Below are positions 1 to 7,936 of a stretch of 34,925 bases of DNA, piece by piece. The notes beneath the pieces are model-generated. The model saw nothing but the letters and a program-made list of their open reading frames with translations. It was not told the origin of the DNA and did no database searches. The number at the start of each line of letters is the position of its first letter. The stretch's first letter is position 1. The stretch is from NCBI RefSeq assembly GCF_001515305.1, contig NZ_LNQV01000044.1, positions 1-34,925 on the forward strand. Reading direction: 5' to 3'. Both the position numbers and the translations under genes were made by a program. Origin of the DNA: Aquitalea pelogenes (GTDB lineage Bacteria; Pseudomonadota; Gammaproteobacteria; Burkholderiales; Chromobacteriaceae).

Positions 1-42
1 AGGCGCAACGCAGCAGCAGGGTTTTGCGAGCATGCCCAGGCT

Positions 43-143
43 GCTGACAAAATAGCGCAGCGCCCCTGGGGCAAGGCGCGCCGACGCAGACAGTACAAGG
101 GTACGGCAAGGAGGCGCAACGCAGCAGCAGGGATTTTGTCAGC
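43..143. repeat. ~100-bp hairpin repeat, copy A
   Basis: Outer inverted repeat GCTGACAAAAT (43-53) and ATTTTGTCAGC (133-143) encloses a core with GGCGCGCCG, CGCAGACAGTAC, GTACGGCAAGG and GGCGCAACGC. The same core occurs at 3982-4083, and a shortened form at 450-533. The tail of a further unit lies at 1-25 (GGCGCAACGCAGCAGCAGGG, repeated at 113-133), so two units lie in tandem here. It sits just after the stop of the DUF2892 gene. It could be a terminator, an RNA-stability element or a REP/MITE-like mobile repeat. Confidence 0.75.
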
Positions 144-148
144 CGCGC

Positions 149-337
149 TTACTTCAGCTTGCAGGTCTTGATGCCGAAGGGCAGATAGGCCGGACACCAG
201 CCAATCAGCCCGGTAGCAAGCGGCACCACGCCAATCCAGCCCCATACCGGCAGCAGGCCGGCCACGGTGGCGACGATCAGGGCAATACCAATCACGATGC
301 GCAGGATGCGGTCGATTCCGCCTACATTCGGGGACAT
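149..337 (-). CDS. DUF2892 (YgaP-like) small membrane protein
   Basis: A 62-residue protein. It has the DUF2892 pattern: an N-terminal NVGGIDRILRIVIG amphipathic stretch, two hydrophobic segments (about 13-30 and 33-50), and a C-terminal GWCPAYLPFGIKTC with two cysteines. Such proteins are integral membrane proteins, sometimes fused to or beside rhodaneses in sulfur metabolism; no rhodanese is visible here. A strong ribosome site GAGGAGAAC lies just before ATG 337. The Crp-family regulator gene at 534-1190 lies upstream on the same strand, and an inverted repeat GTGAC-TAG-GTCAC lies about 75 bases before the start. That arrangement suggests control by the neighbouring regulator. The biochemical role is unknown. 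Confidence 0.85.
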   Translation of the reverse strand: MSPNVGGIDRILRIVIGIALIVATVAGLLPVWGWIGVVPLATGLIGWCPAYLPFGIKTCKLK

Positions 338-414
338 AGTGTTCTCCTCGGTTCAGGGCCATGCGGGATGGCGATGAGGAGATATTAGGACTTGCGGCAG
401 CCCGCTTCAGTGAC

Positions 415-427
415 TAGGTCACACAGT
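415..427. promoter_or_regulatory. GTGAC-N3-GTCAC palindrome, possible Crp-family site
   Basis: A perfect 13-bp inverted repeat, GTGAC TAG GTCAC, lies about 75 bp upstream of the DUF2892 start and downstream of the Crp-family gene. Its half-sites contain GTGA, the sequence read by Crp-type recognition helices. Spacing between TGTGA and TCACT is 5 bp, one less than classical Crp. A role as the binding site of the adjacent regulator is inferred. Confidence 0.4.
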
Positions 428-449
428 GGCGCGGCCAGCCACAAGAGCC

Positions 450-533
450 GCTAACAGAACCCCCGCTCCAGCGTTGCGCCGCCTTGGCCCGGGTTCGCTA
501 CGAGGTTTTGTTCGCAGCGCTAAATACCACAGC
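450..533. repeat. hairpin repeat, internally deleted copy B
   Basis: This is the reverse complement of the 3982-4083 repeat, starting GCTAACA and running through CCCCGCTCCAGCGTTGCG to CTACGAGGTTTTGTT. The central part with GTACGCCATGTAC is absent. The break lies between two CGCC/CTTG-containing short repeats, as expected for deletion between direct repeats. It abuts the stop codon of the Crp-family gene. Confidence 0.7.
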
Positions 534-1190
534 CTATTTGCCGGCGAGCTGCTGCAAGGCGCCAGCATCCAGCAACTGCAACTGGCCACGGCCAAGGCGA
601 ATCCAGCCACGGCGCTCGAATTCCTTGAGCTGACGGCTGATCACCTCGCGCGCGCTGCCCAGCTCTGCCGCCAGTTCCTGATGGGTGGTGCTCAGTGCAG
701 CCTGGCCACGGGCACGCTGCAACAGGCAGGCGGCCAGACGCTGGTCGATACGGCCAAAGCTGACTTCCTCGATCAGCAACAGCAAATCGGCAATGCGGCT
801 GCCATAGGCGCGGAATACGAAGTCGCGGAAGCTGGCGGAGTCGGCCAGCAATTGGCGAAATGCCGGAATCGGCAGCGCCTGGGCGTGGATGGCGGTTTCG
901 GCCACCCCTTCGGCATCGTAGTCGTTACCGCTCATCAGGCAGGCGGTGGTGACAATGCAGGTCTGCCCGCTTTCCACCCGGTACAGGGTGATTTCGCGGC
1001 CGTTTTCGCCCACTTTCTGTACCCGGATTTGCCCTTGCAGCAAAAACAGATAGGCCTGACAGGGGCTGCCTTCACGAAACAGCACCGTGCCGGCCGGCGC
1101 CTGCATGGCATGGCTGTGCGCCAGCAACTGGGTGCGGCTGGCCTCGTCCAGCGCATCCAGAATGGCAAAGTCGCGCGTCCAGTCGCTCAT
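534..1190 (-). CDS. Crp/Fnr-family transcriptional regulator
   Basis: A 218-residue protein of typical Crp/Fnr length. Residues about 10-125 form the cyclic-nucleotide-binding-like beta barrel (AGTVLFREGSPCQAYLFLLQG). A long dimerisation helix follows (about 125-150), then a winged helix-turn-helix (TTHQELAAELGSAREVISRQL, about 168-188). The recognition helix keeps R-E and a later R at the positions that read GTGA in Crp. No N-terminal Fnr-type cysteine cluster is seen, so an Fe-S oxygen sensor is unlikely; the effector is unknown. The start ATG 1190 overlaps the stop of the upstream exonuclease gene by 4 bases, so the two are probably co-transcribed. Likely target: the DUF2892 gene downstream. 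Confidence 0.88.
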   Translation of the reverse strand: MSDWTRDFAILDALDEASRTQLLAHSHAMQAPAGTVLFREGSPCQAYLFLLQGQIRVQKVGENGREITLYRVESGQTCIVTTACLMSGNDYDAEGVAETAIHAQALPIPAFRQLLADSASFRDFVFRAYGSRIADLLLLIEEVSFGRIDQRLAACLLQRARGQAALSTTHQELAAELGSAREVISRQLKEFERRGWIRLGRGQLQLLDAGALQQLAGK

Positions 1191-1803
1191 GCCGCGGTTT
1201 CCTGCAACAGGCCCCGGGCTTGCAGTTCCTGATACACCCGCAGCGCCACCCAGGCATCGTTACCGGCATAGGCCTGCTGGGCCGGGCTCAAGGGCAGACG
1301 CGACCAGTTGGTGGTGGACAGCTTTTTCGACTTGCGAAAGTACTGGCCAAACAAGCGCGCCACCGCCTGCACCGCGCCCACGGTGATGCGGGCATCGTCC
1401 GAGGGCAGCAGATTGCCCAGGTCGATCAGCCCGCCACACTCCACACCCAAGCGGCTTTTCAGCAGGGCGCGGTCGGATACCAGATCGAAACCCACCAGCG
1501 GACGGGCCGGGTCGGCCAGCAAGGCTTTGATTTCCTCCGGCAGCACGCCCTTCACCACCGGCACCAGCCAGGCGCACTGGCTGTCCGCCAGCTGGATCAG
1601 GTGCGGGCCGTCCGACTCCTCGCCCTTGCGGAAGGTGGGTTTGGATTCGGTATCAAAACCCAGCACGGCGCTGCCAACAGGGCAGGCATGGCAGCGGCCA
1701 GGGCTGCCGGGCTGTCCAGCATGCATACCTGTTCCGGGGTCAGCGCCGGAAACAGCGGCATGGTCTTGATTTCTTCGCGGGGGATTTGCCGGGTAAGGGA
1801 CAT
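1187..1803 (-). pseudogene. 3'-5' exonuclease (RNase D-like), one-base frameshift
   Basis: The N-terminal part (MSLTRQIPREEIKTMPLFPA, start ATG 1803) is in one frame. The catalytic part (VLGFDTESKPTFRKGE, HLIQLAD, ending LLQETAA at 1187) is in the next. Adding one base near 1668-1672 joins them into about 205 residues, the usual size of single-domain DEDDy exonucleases. Motif I (FDTE) is clear. The later LVGFDLVSDRALL, LIDLGNLL and AQQAYAGNDAWVALRVYQEL fit ExoII and ExoIII with the Y-x3-D pattern. The role would be 3' trimming of RNA or DNA. No slippery heptamer was seen at the junction. A missing base in the sequence is more likely than programmed shifting or true decay. Confidence 0.8.
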
Positions 1804-2091
1804 GACAGGCCTTGATGACAGGGATGGTGCCGCCCGGCAACAGGCTGGCGGCAAAGCTGCATGATACGGAATCCCTGGCGGCATTTCACCCCGTTTTCCT
1901 GTGCACACCCGTGTTGTGCTGCCTGGCCGGGTAATCAAGTGGGGGCTGGGAAGTTTCCCAAGATGGTATCGGAATGCGTAGATCAAGCCGGGTAGCACAT
2001 TGAGGCCGCCGACAGGCCCGTGCTAGCGTCGCAAAACCGTGGCAACACGCCCTGCCAAGTTGCACGGAAAACCCTGCAATCACCCTCCCGG

Positions 2092-2796
2092 ATGCCTGTC
2101 ATGATTGCCTTGCTGGATGATTTCAATACCGTGCTGCACGCTGCCTTTGTCGGTTTCATCACCTTGTTTCCGGTGGTGGACCCGATAGGCACCGCCTTCA
2201 TCGTCAACCCTTATTTCCGCCATCTGCCGCTGGATGAGCGCAAGCAGGCCATCCGCAAGATTGCCTGGTACGCCATGCTGACGGTGATTGCCGCCTTGTT
2301 CATGGGGCGCTGGATCCTGATGCTGTTCGGCTTGTCGATTCCGGTGGTGAAGCTGGCCGGCGGCATCATGATTTGCAAGATGGGCTGGACATCGCTCAGC
2401 AGCACGGCCAGCAGCCAGGACAAGTCGGCCAATAGCGCGGAATCGGCAGCAGTGGATGCCGGGCAAGTCAGCAGTGTGGAAAATGACCTGTTCTACCCGC
2501 TGTCCTTTCCCCTCACCGTGGGGCCGGGCACCATCTCGGTGGTACTCACCCTCAGCGCGCACAGTTACAACGAAAGCTATGTCCGCTCGGCACTGAGCAC
2601 CAGCGGGCTGATCATCGGCATGGCCGCCATGAGCGTGCTGATTTACCTGTGCTATCTGAATGCCGGGCAGCTGGTGGCGCGGCTGGGGGCCACATCGGAA
2701 AACATGATCAACCGCTTCATGGCCTTCCTGATTTTTGCCGTCGGCCTGCAAATTGCCTGGGGCGGGCTGCATGCGCTGATAGCACCTGCCCCCTGA
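2092..2796 (+). CDS. MarC family (UPF0056) inner-membrane protein
   Basis: About 234 residues from ATG 2092 (ATG 2101 is an alternative). Six hydrophobic segments are visible, starting with HAAFVGFITLFPVVDPIGTAFIV, which carries the conserved PVVDPIG of MarC proteins. A second family motif, FPLTVGPGTIS, lies near residue 140. A hydrophilic loop rich in S, A and D (about 102-135) separates the halves. MarC proteins are integral membrane proteins of unknown transport role; the historical link to multiple antibiotic resistance was not upheld. It stands alone, divergent from the exonuclease-crp pair. The 288-base gap upstream (1804-2091) holds a TGGGAA-GT-TTCCCA inverted repeat at 1947-1960 and nothing else recognised. 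Confidence 0.87.
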   Translation: MPVMIALLDDFNTVLHAAFVGFITLFPVVDPIGTAFIVNPYFRHLPLDERKQAIRKIAWYAMLTVIAALFMGRWILMLFGLSIPVVKLAGGIMICKMGWTSLSSTASSQDKSANSAESAAVDAGQVSSVENDLFYPLSFPLTVGPGTISVVLTLSAHSYNESYVRSALSTSGLIIGMAAMSVLIYLCYLNAGQLVARLGATSENMINRFMAFLIFAVGLQIAWGGLHALIAPAP

Positions 2797-2941
2797 AAGG
2801 CAATGCCAGCCTGCACCCGGCAATTGCGCCGCCCACCACCATGCCCCGCGCTGCGTCTTGTTCCCAGCAACCGGTTGCCGTGCCGCAGCAAACACGGAAC
2901 CGGCCCTTCCTCTGCCCTGCAACCTGATAAAGGCCCATACC

Positions 2942-3976
2942 ATGTGCACCACCTTCATGCTGACCGATCAACACGGCAATGCCTACCAGGGACGTACGCT
3001 GGAGTTTGGCCAGGAGCTGGATTTTGTCCTGTCCTACTACCCGCGTGGCACCGCATTCAATGGTCAGGTTCCGCCAGGCTTTGCCGCCACACACTATGTG
3101 GCAGAGCATGCATTTCTCTCCATCGATCTGCGTCTGAGCGCCGAACGCATGCCGGCAGTTGCCGGCATCAACGATGCAGGCCTGAGCGTAAACATGAACA
3201 TGTTTGCTGAAACCACGCTGCCAACACCGCAGCAGCAGGACAGCAGAACCTTGATTGCCGTATCGGAAGTGGGCAGCTGGCTGCTGGCACGCTGTGCCGA
3301 TTGCGAGGAAGTCCGTCAGCTTGTCAGCCAGTCCCGGTTCTGGGTGGACCCGCTGCCTAGCCTGGACAACACGCCGGCTCCCTTCCACTACGCGGTGTTC
3401 GATGCACAGGCACGCGGCCTGGTGATCGAGTTCGACCGCGGACAGGCCGTGGTCCATGACAACCCGGTCGGGGTGATGACCAATGGCCCGGCGTTTGACT
3501 GGCATCTGACCAATCTGGACAACTACGCGCATGTTTCCAACCTGGGCAAACGCGAACAGCGCTTTGGCCAGCATCTGGCACGCACGGAAGATGTGGGTAA
3601 TGCACTGGCGGGCTTGCCGGCAGACGACACCTCGACCGGGCGCTTTGTGCGGGCGGCTTATTATGTGCAGTTCTGCCGCACCCCGCAGTCAGCCGACGAA
3701 GCCATCGCCCTGGTGGCCAAGATTGCCAACAAGTTCGACCGCCCGCGTGGCGCCAGCAATCTGGTGGATGCCGGCAGCGGCCAGATAGAAGAGGAATGGA
3801 CCACCTTTACCACGCTGACCGACCTGAGCCGTCGCAGATTGCTGATCCGTCCGGATGATGCGGTCAATTACCTGCAACTGGCGCTGGATGACTTTAGCGA
3901 TTGCCACGCGGTACGGCGACAGGATTTTGGCCCCTTCCTGCGCCAGAACATCAGTCTGAGCCAGCCCCGGCTGTAA
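2942..3976 (+). CDS. linear amide C-N hydrolase (choloylglycine hydrolase/penicillin V acylase family)
   Basis: 344 residues beginning Met-Cys-Thr-Thr. In this Ntn-hydrolase family removal of Met exposes Cys2 as the nucleophile, which fixes the start at ATG 2942. Family features include RTLEFGQELDF (Arg about 17), the GINDAGLSVNMNMF segment (Asp/Asn near 83-88), NGPAFDWHLTNLDNY (Asn about 180) and a conserved Arg near SRRRLLI. Length agrees with bile-salt hydrolase and penicillin V acylase relatives. In environmental betaproteobacteria such enzymes may cleave N-acyl-homoserine lactones or other amides; the substrate cannot be told from sequence. No signal peptide is seen, so a cytoplasmic place is likely. 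It is a single gene ended by a hairpin repeat at 3982-4083. Confidence 0.87.
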   Translation: MCTTFMLTDQHGNAYQGRTLEFGQELDFVLSYYPRGTAFNGQVPPGFAATHYVAEHAFLSIDLRLSAERMPAVAGINDAGLSVNMNMFAETTLPTPQQQDSRTLIAVSEVGSWLLARCADCEEVRQLVSQSRFWVDPLPSLDNTPAPFHYAVFDAQARGLVIEFDRGQAVVHDNPVGVMTNGPAFDWHLTNLDNYAHVSNLGKREQRFGQHLARTEDVGNALAGLPADDTSTGRFVRAAYYVQFCRTPQSADEAIALVAKIANKFDRPRGASNLVDAGSGQIEEEWTTFTTLTDLSRRRLLIRPDDAVNYLQLALDDFSDCHAVRRQDFGPFLRQNISLSQPRL

Positions 3977-3981
3977 GAACT

Positions 3982-4083
3982 GCTAACACAACCTCGTAGA
4001 GAACCCGAGCCAAGGCGCGCCGCCGCAGACAGTACATGGCGTACGGCAAGGCGGCGCAACGCTGGAGCGGGGGGGTTGTTAGC
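3982..4083. repeat. ~100-bp hairpin repeat, full copy C
   Basis: Outer arms GCTAACA (3982-3988) and TGTTAGC (4077-4083). Inside is a second inverted repeat GCGCCGCC/GGCGGCGC and an inner GTAC-ATGGC-GTAC. The whole can fold into one long stem. It lies between the 3' ends of two convergent genes. It is the fullest copy of the family also seen at 43-143 and 450-533. Confidence 0.8.
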
Positions 4084-4113
4084 GGGGGTTAAGCGCCGAT
4101 TCAGCCGGACAGC

Positions 4114-4164
4114 GGCATCATGAAGCGCACCGCACGGCAGCTTGCCCTGCGGTGCCATGATGCC
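4114..4164 (-). terminator. long stem-loop after the formamidase-like gene
   Basis: GGCATCATG (4114-4122) pairs with CATGATGCC (4156-4164), with an inner GCACCGCA/TGCGGTGC stem, beginning about 8 bases after the stop codon at 4172. No U-run follows on the minus strand. It may therefore be a 3'-end stabiliser or a processing hairpin of the catabolic operon rather than a classical terminator. Confidence 0.5.
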
Positions 4165-4171
4165 TAGATGC

Positions 4172-5047
4172 TTACGCGCCTATCATGCGCAACAAGGCAA
4201 GGCTCAACGGGCTGTCGGCAACAGCCAGTTCATCCAGCAGGGAAAAATGGTTGTTGTGACTGTCCTCCACCAGCGTCACCTCCAACCCCTTTGCGCTTGC
4301 GGCCTGATGATAAGCCAGCGTCTGATGCCGGAAACCGTCGGTTTCCTTGCCGCCTACACTCAACACCAGCTTGCCCGCCTGTGCGGCCGTGGGCAGGCAG
4401 AGCAGCGGGCTGAGCCGTGCGGCCTGATCGGGGTACAAGCGCAGCCAGTCGTTGACGTAGATGTCACACAGCGGGCGGATGTCATACAGGCCGCTCAGTG
4501 CCAGCACACCCTTGATCACATCGGCTGGCAAGCCGTAATCCTGCTGCCAATCCGGAGCAAACAGCATGCCCACCAGATGCCCGCCGGCAGAACTGCCACC
4601 GACATGAATACGCTGCGGGTCAATGCCGTACTGGGCGGCATGCCGGTACAGCCAGGCAATGGCGCTGCGCACTTCGCGCACCGCCTCTGCCAGCGTGGCC
4701 TCGGGCAGCAGGGTGTATTCCACCGTGGCCAGCGCAATGCCATGCTGGTGCAGCACACTGGCCATGCCGCAGGCGTCCTCCTTGCTTTGCGAATGCCAAT
4801 AGCCACCATGGATGAAGACAAACAGCGGCGCGGGTTGCGCGCAGGCAGGGAACACGTCCAGCCGCTCGGCCTTGCCCATGCCATAAGGCAGGTCATAAAT
4901 ACCGGCTACCTCTGCCTTGGCCTGCCGGGCGAGGCGGGCGTAATTGGCCATGCAGGCGTCAAAATCCGCTACCGAGGCGCGGGCGTTGTATTGCACGGCA
5001 CGGCTGGCCAGGTCGGGAAACATCAGGTCAATTTTCATCGCGGACAT
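4172..5047 (-). CDS. alpha/beta hydrolase, kynurenine-formamidase-like
   Basis: 291 residues (or 288 from the inner ATG 5038). The oxyanion-hole motif FIHGGYW (about 78) is the HGGxW hallmark of the AFMID/BNA7 type of kynurenine formamidase. The nucleophile elbow is GGSSAGGH (Ser about 151), and a C-terminal DSHNNHFSLLDEL supplies the catalytic His. The enzyme would hydrolyse N-formylkynurenine to kynurenine and formate in tryptophan breakdown. It is the last gene of the minus-strand 3-hydroxyanthranilate operon, about 100 bases after nbaD, which supports a tryptophan-derived substrate. Other genes of the upper kynurenine route (dioxygenase, kynureninase, monooxygenase) are not in the window. 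A general esterase of the HSL group remains possible. Confidence 0.78.
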   Translation of the reverse strand: MSAMKIDLMFPDLASRAVQYNARASVADFDACMANYARLARQAKAEVAGIYDLPYGMGKAERLDVFPACAQPAPLFVFIHGGYWHSQSKEDACGMASVLHQHGIALATVEYTLLPEATLAEAVREVRSAIAWLYRHAAQYGIDPQRIHVGGSSAGGHLVGMLFAPDWQQDYGLPADVIKGVLALSGLYDIRPLCDIYVNDWLRLYPDQAARLSPLLCLPTAAQAGKLVLSVGGKETDGFRHQTLAYHQAASAKGLEVTLVEDSHNNHFSLLDELAVADSPLSLALLRMIGA

Positions 5048-5148
5048 CCATGCTACGGGAGGAAAGGGAAACCAAGTTTATGAAAGACAGGGACCGGCTG
5101 TCGCCGGATGGCGGTATGGCCCGATCCCTGCCGTCCAGCTTTGCCAAC

Positions 5149-6134
5149 TCAATCCAGATTGAAGAACCGGCGAGCGTTGCTACCCAGTAATTGCTGCTGT
5201 TGTCCCTCGCCCAGTCCGGCATGGCGGATCAGCGAGCCCACCTCCTGCTCACCCAGCGGGAAGGGCGAATCGGAGCCCAGCATCACCCGCTGGCTACCCA
5301 TGGTATCCACCAGCAAACGCAGCGCCGCTGCATCAAAAATGGCGGAGTCGACATAAAAGCGGTCGACATAGCTGGACGGCTTGCTGGGGCAGTCTTCGCG
5401 CACGATGTCGCGCTGTTCCCAGGCGTTGTCCACACGTCCCAGCAGGTAGGCAAAGCTGCCACCACCATGGGCAAAGCAGATTTTCAGGCTGCGCGGCAAA
5501 CGCTCGAAGGCACCGGACAGGATGAGCGACAGGATGGCCAGCTGGGTTTCCGCCGGCATGGCCACCAGCCAGGGCAGCATCCATTTTTTCATGCGCTGCT
5601 CGCCGCCCATCATGTCCCATGGATGCACCAGCACCGGGATGTTTTCTGCCGCACAATGGGCAAGAAAGGTGAGCAGACCGGCGTTATCCAGGTCCAGCGG
5701 GCCAACGTGGTTGCCAATCTGCACGCCGACATGGCCGCAGTCGCGCGCCCGGCTGGCTTCGCGGCAGGCCGCGTCAACATCCTGCAACGGCACCTGGGCC
5801 AGTACCTTGAGCCGCTTGGGCGCAATGGCAGCCATTTCCAGCGCCCGGTCATTCATCAGCTGTGCCCAGGGCAGCGCGCGTTCGATGGGCGCGTGGTAGC
5901 CGAACATCACCGGCGTGGCGCACATGATCTGGATGTCTATGCCCTGCCGGTCCAGGAATTCCAGCCGGCGCGCGCCATCCCATAGCGCGTCATACACCGG
6001 GCGGAACGGCCGGTCGCCCACCATGATCTGCCCCTCCGCCCCCTGCGTCTGTAGCCAGGGGCGCGCTGCGGGTCCAGCCGGGCGGCTTCGGCCTGGCTGA
6101 TGCGCGGAAAGAAATGCGAGTGAATGTCTATCAT
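5149..6134 (-). pseudogene. nbaD: aminocarboxymuconate-semialdehyde decarboxylase, one-base frameshift
   Basis: The N-terminus [20 protein letters not shown] (start 6134) and the rest ([19 protein letters not shown] onward, ending 5149) are in adjacent frames. One extra base near 6055-6060, in a run of four C on the coding strand, gives about 328 residues, the ACMSD family length. Zinc ligands are visible: HxH in IHSHF, a His in [14 protein letters not shown], and Asp in [10 protein letters not shown]. The enzyme removes CO2 from 2-amino-3-carboxymuconate-6-semialdehyde to give 2-aminomuconate-6-semialdehyde, preventing spontaneous quinolinate formation. It lies 12 bases after nbaC, in operon order. 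The pathway cannot run without it and all neighbours are intact, so the frameshift is probably a sequence error. Confidence 0.88.
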
Positions 6135-6146
6135 GATGCGTCTTTT

Positions 6147-6710
6147 CTAGTGTTGCGCACGCAGGTGCATGTCATGCCAGGCGGCGTAGTCCTTGCCCGG
6201 ATGCACCGTCCCGCAATGCTTGCAACGCCGACCTTCCTCACCGATGGCGTAAAACGCCTGATAGGCCTTGGGCAGGTCGTCCACCAGGCTCTCCAGCTGC
6301 TTGGAGATGTGCCAGATTTCGCCGGCACATACCGGGCAATACCAGTGCAGGCTGTCATGTGCGCCTGGTGGGCGTGGCTGCTCCACCAGAAAGCACAGGC
6401 CGGGTTCCGGGCGCTGCGGTGAATGAATGACATGGGCAGGCAACAGGAATACATCTCCCTCGCGCAGGTCAATACGTTCGAAGCGGCCCCGGTCCCACAC
6501 ATTGATGTAGGCATTGCCCTTGATCTGGTAGAAGATTTCTTCGGTCGGGTTGTCGTGAAAATCGGTACGGGTATTGGGCCCGCCCACCATGTTGATGATG
6601 TAGTTGCCGTCCGGCCAGATGGCGGCATTGCACACGGGCGGCTTGAGTTCACCCTTGTTGCGTTCGGCCCAGTCCAGCAGGTTCAATGGCATTCCGTATT
6701 GCAATTGCAT
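6147..6710 (-). CDS. nbaC: 3-hydroxyanthranilate 3,4-dioxygenase
   Basis: 187 residues from ATG 6710, chosen because AGGAG lies just upstream. This cupin ring-cleavage enzyme converts 3-hydroxyanthranilate and O2 to 2-amino-3-carboxymuconate-6-semialdehyde. Iron ligands are visible in [14 protein letters not shown] (His and Glu) and in [11 protein letters not shown] (His). The bacterial-type C-terminal rubredoxin-like second metal site is present as CPVC and CKHC (about 130-172). Length fits the bacterial enzymes (about 174-190). It lies between nbaF (33 bases) and nbaD (12 bases) in a tight operon. This gene identifies the pathway. Confidence 0.95.
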   Translation of the reverse strand: MQLQYGMPLNLLDWAERNKGELKPPVCNAAIWPDGNYIINMVGGPNTRTDFHDNPTEEIFYQIKGNAYINVWDRGRFERIDLREGDVFLLPAHVIHSPQRPEPGLCFLVEQPRPPGAHDSLHWYCPVCAGEIWHISKQLESLVDDLPKAYQAFYAIGEEGRRCKHCGTVHPGKDYAAWHDMHLRAQH

Positions 6711-6743
6711 ATGGTTTCTCCTCAAAAAGTGCTGCCGGGCCGT

Positions 6744-7163
6744 CTAGCGCGGCTTGTAGGCAATCGCCTTGATTTCGATGCGCAGGTGCGGGTGCGGCAG
6801 CTGGTGTACCGCCACCGTGGTGCGGGTGGGCCCGCTTTCATCGAAGTACTCGGCATAAACCGCGTTGTATGCGGCAAAGTCGTTCATATCCACCAGATAG
6901 GCGCAGATCTCCACCACATCGGCGAGGCTGGCATCCGCCGTGGCCAGGATGTCGCGGATGTTCTCGATCACGCAGCGGGTTTGCACCGCGATGTCCAGCC
7001 GGGTGGCACCCATGGCATCGGCCTGGGCCCCGGCAATGCTGTTGTCGGGCAGGCGCGAGCTGGTGCCGGAAACAAACAGCAGGTCGCCCGCGCGTTTCAG
7101 GTGGGGAAAGCGGCCACGCGGCGTGGCCTTGCCGCTGACGACAGTAGCCTGGGTGTTGGTCAT
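6744..7163 (-). CDS. nbaF: 2-aminomuconate deaminase, RidA family
   Basis: 139 residues from ATG 7163, which overlaps the nbaG stop by 4 bases (ATGA). It has the RidA/YjgF fold: [44 protein letters not shown], then the family-signature Arg and RIEIKAIAY at the C-terminus ([11 protein letters not shown]). In 2-nitrobenzoate and 3-hydroxyanthranilate degradation this member hydrolyses the amine of 2-aminomuconate, giving 4-oxalocrotonate and ammonia. Operon position between nbaG and nbaC supports that role over general enamine deamination. Confidence 0.9.
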   Translation of the reverse strand: MTNTQATVVSGKATPRGRFPHLKRAGDLLFVSGTSSRLPDNSIAGAQADAMGATRLDIAVQTRCVIENIRDILATADASLADVVEICAYLVDMNDFAAYNAVYAEYFDESGPTRTTVAVHQLPHPHLRIEIKAIAYKPR

Positions 7164-7936
7164 GTCGGCTCTCCGGTGGTGAAGGCGCAACTGCCCAAAC
7201 CGGCCACTTCCACACTGACATGCAGGCCGGGGCGCAGTGCCTCGGCCGCGGTGGCGGCACCGGCCAGAATCAGCGAACCGGCTGGCAGCACGCGCTCCTG
7301 CTGGTGCAGCAGGCGGGAGATTTCCGCCAGCGCACGCAGCGGCTGGCCCAGAATGGCGGCGCTGCTGCCTATCTGCACCGGGCGGCCATCAAAGCGCAGC
7401 ACTACGCCCAGGTTATCCAGTGCAGCCTGCGGCGCGCAGAGCGGGCCAATCACATAACGGGCGGAAGAGCAATTGTCGGCCACCACGTCCTGCAGGCTGA
7501 AACGGAAGTCGCGATAGCGCGAGTCGATGATTTCCAGCGCCGGGGCCACGCCGGCCAGGGCCAGCCCGGCTTCGGCCAGCGACAGGGGACGGTCGATGTC
7601 ACAGGCAGTGATGAAGGCGATTTCCGGCTCCACCCGCGGGTGAATCAGCCGGGACAGATCCAGCGTGCCGCCATCGGCCAGTTGCATGGCATCGGTCAGT
7701 TCGCCCCAGATCAGCGCGTCCACGCCCATCTGTATCATCTTGGCGCGGCTGGTAAAGCCCAGTTTCAGGCCCACCACGCGCTCGCCGCGTTGCTGGCGCA
7801 GGCGGATGCCTGCCTGCTGGATGCGATAGGCCGTCGCCAGGTCAAACGGCTGCTGTGCACTCAGCTGCGGCGTCGCTTCGTGACACTGGGTGGCGATATC
7901 CAGCTGGAGCGCCATTTCCTGAATCAGCAAGCTCAT
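7160..7936 (-). CDS. nbaG: 4-oxalocrotonate (2-oxo-3-hexenedioate) decarboxylase
   Basis: 258 residues, the normal length for the DmpH/XylI family in the fumarylacetoacetase-like hydratase/decarboxylase fold. Visible family motifs are [25 protein letters not shown] (metal-binding Glu residues), [12 protein letters not shown] and [13 protein letters not shown]. It converts 2-oxo-3-hexenedioate to 2-hydroxy-2,4-pentadienoate plus CO2, usually in complex with the hydratase encoded by the nbaH-type gene. The start overlaps the aldolase stop by 4 bases (7933-7936), and the stop overlaps the nbaF start by 4. A paralogous hydratase lies at 9896-10708; the gene order matches the decarboxylase for this one. 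Confidence 0.88.
   Translation of the reverse strand: MSLLIQEMALQLDIATQCHEATPQLSAQQPFDLATAYRIQQAGIRLRQQRGERVVGLKLGFTSRAKMIQMGVDALIWGELTDAMQLADGGTLDLSRLIHPRVEPEIAFITACDIDRPLSLAEAGLALAGVAPALEIIDSRYRDFRFSLQDVVADNCSSARYVIGPLCAPQAALDNLGVVLRFDGRPVQIGSSAAILGQPLRALAEISRLLHQQERVLPAGSLILAGAATAAEALRPGLHVSVEVAGLGSCAFTTGEPT

Noticed and set aside
426-1232. A 268-codon plus-strand open frame opposite the Crp-family gene.
   Set aside because: The minus strand encodes a complete Crp fold with helix-turn-helix; the plus frame has no recognisable domain.
1660-1690. Programmed -1 frameshifting in the exonuclease gene.
   Set aside because: No X-XXY-YYZ slippery heptamer in the right frame was found, and four other genes in the window show the same kind of missing base.
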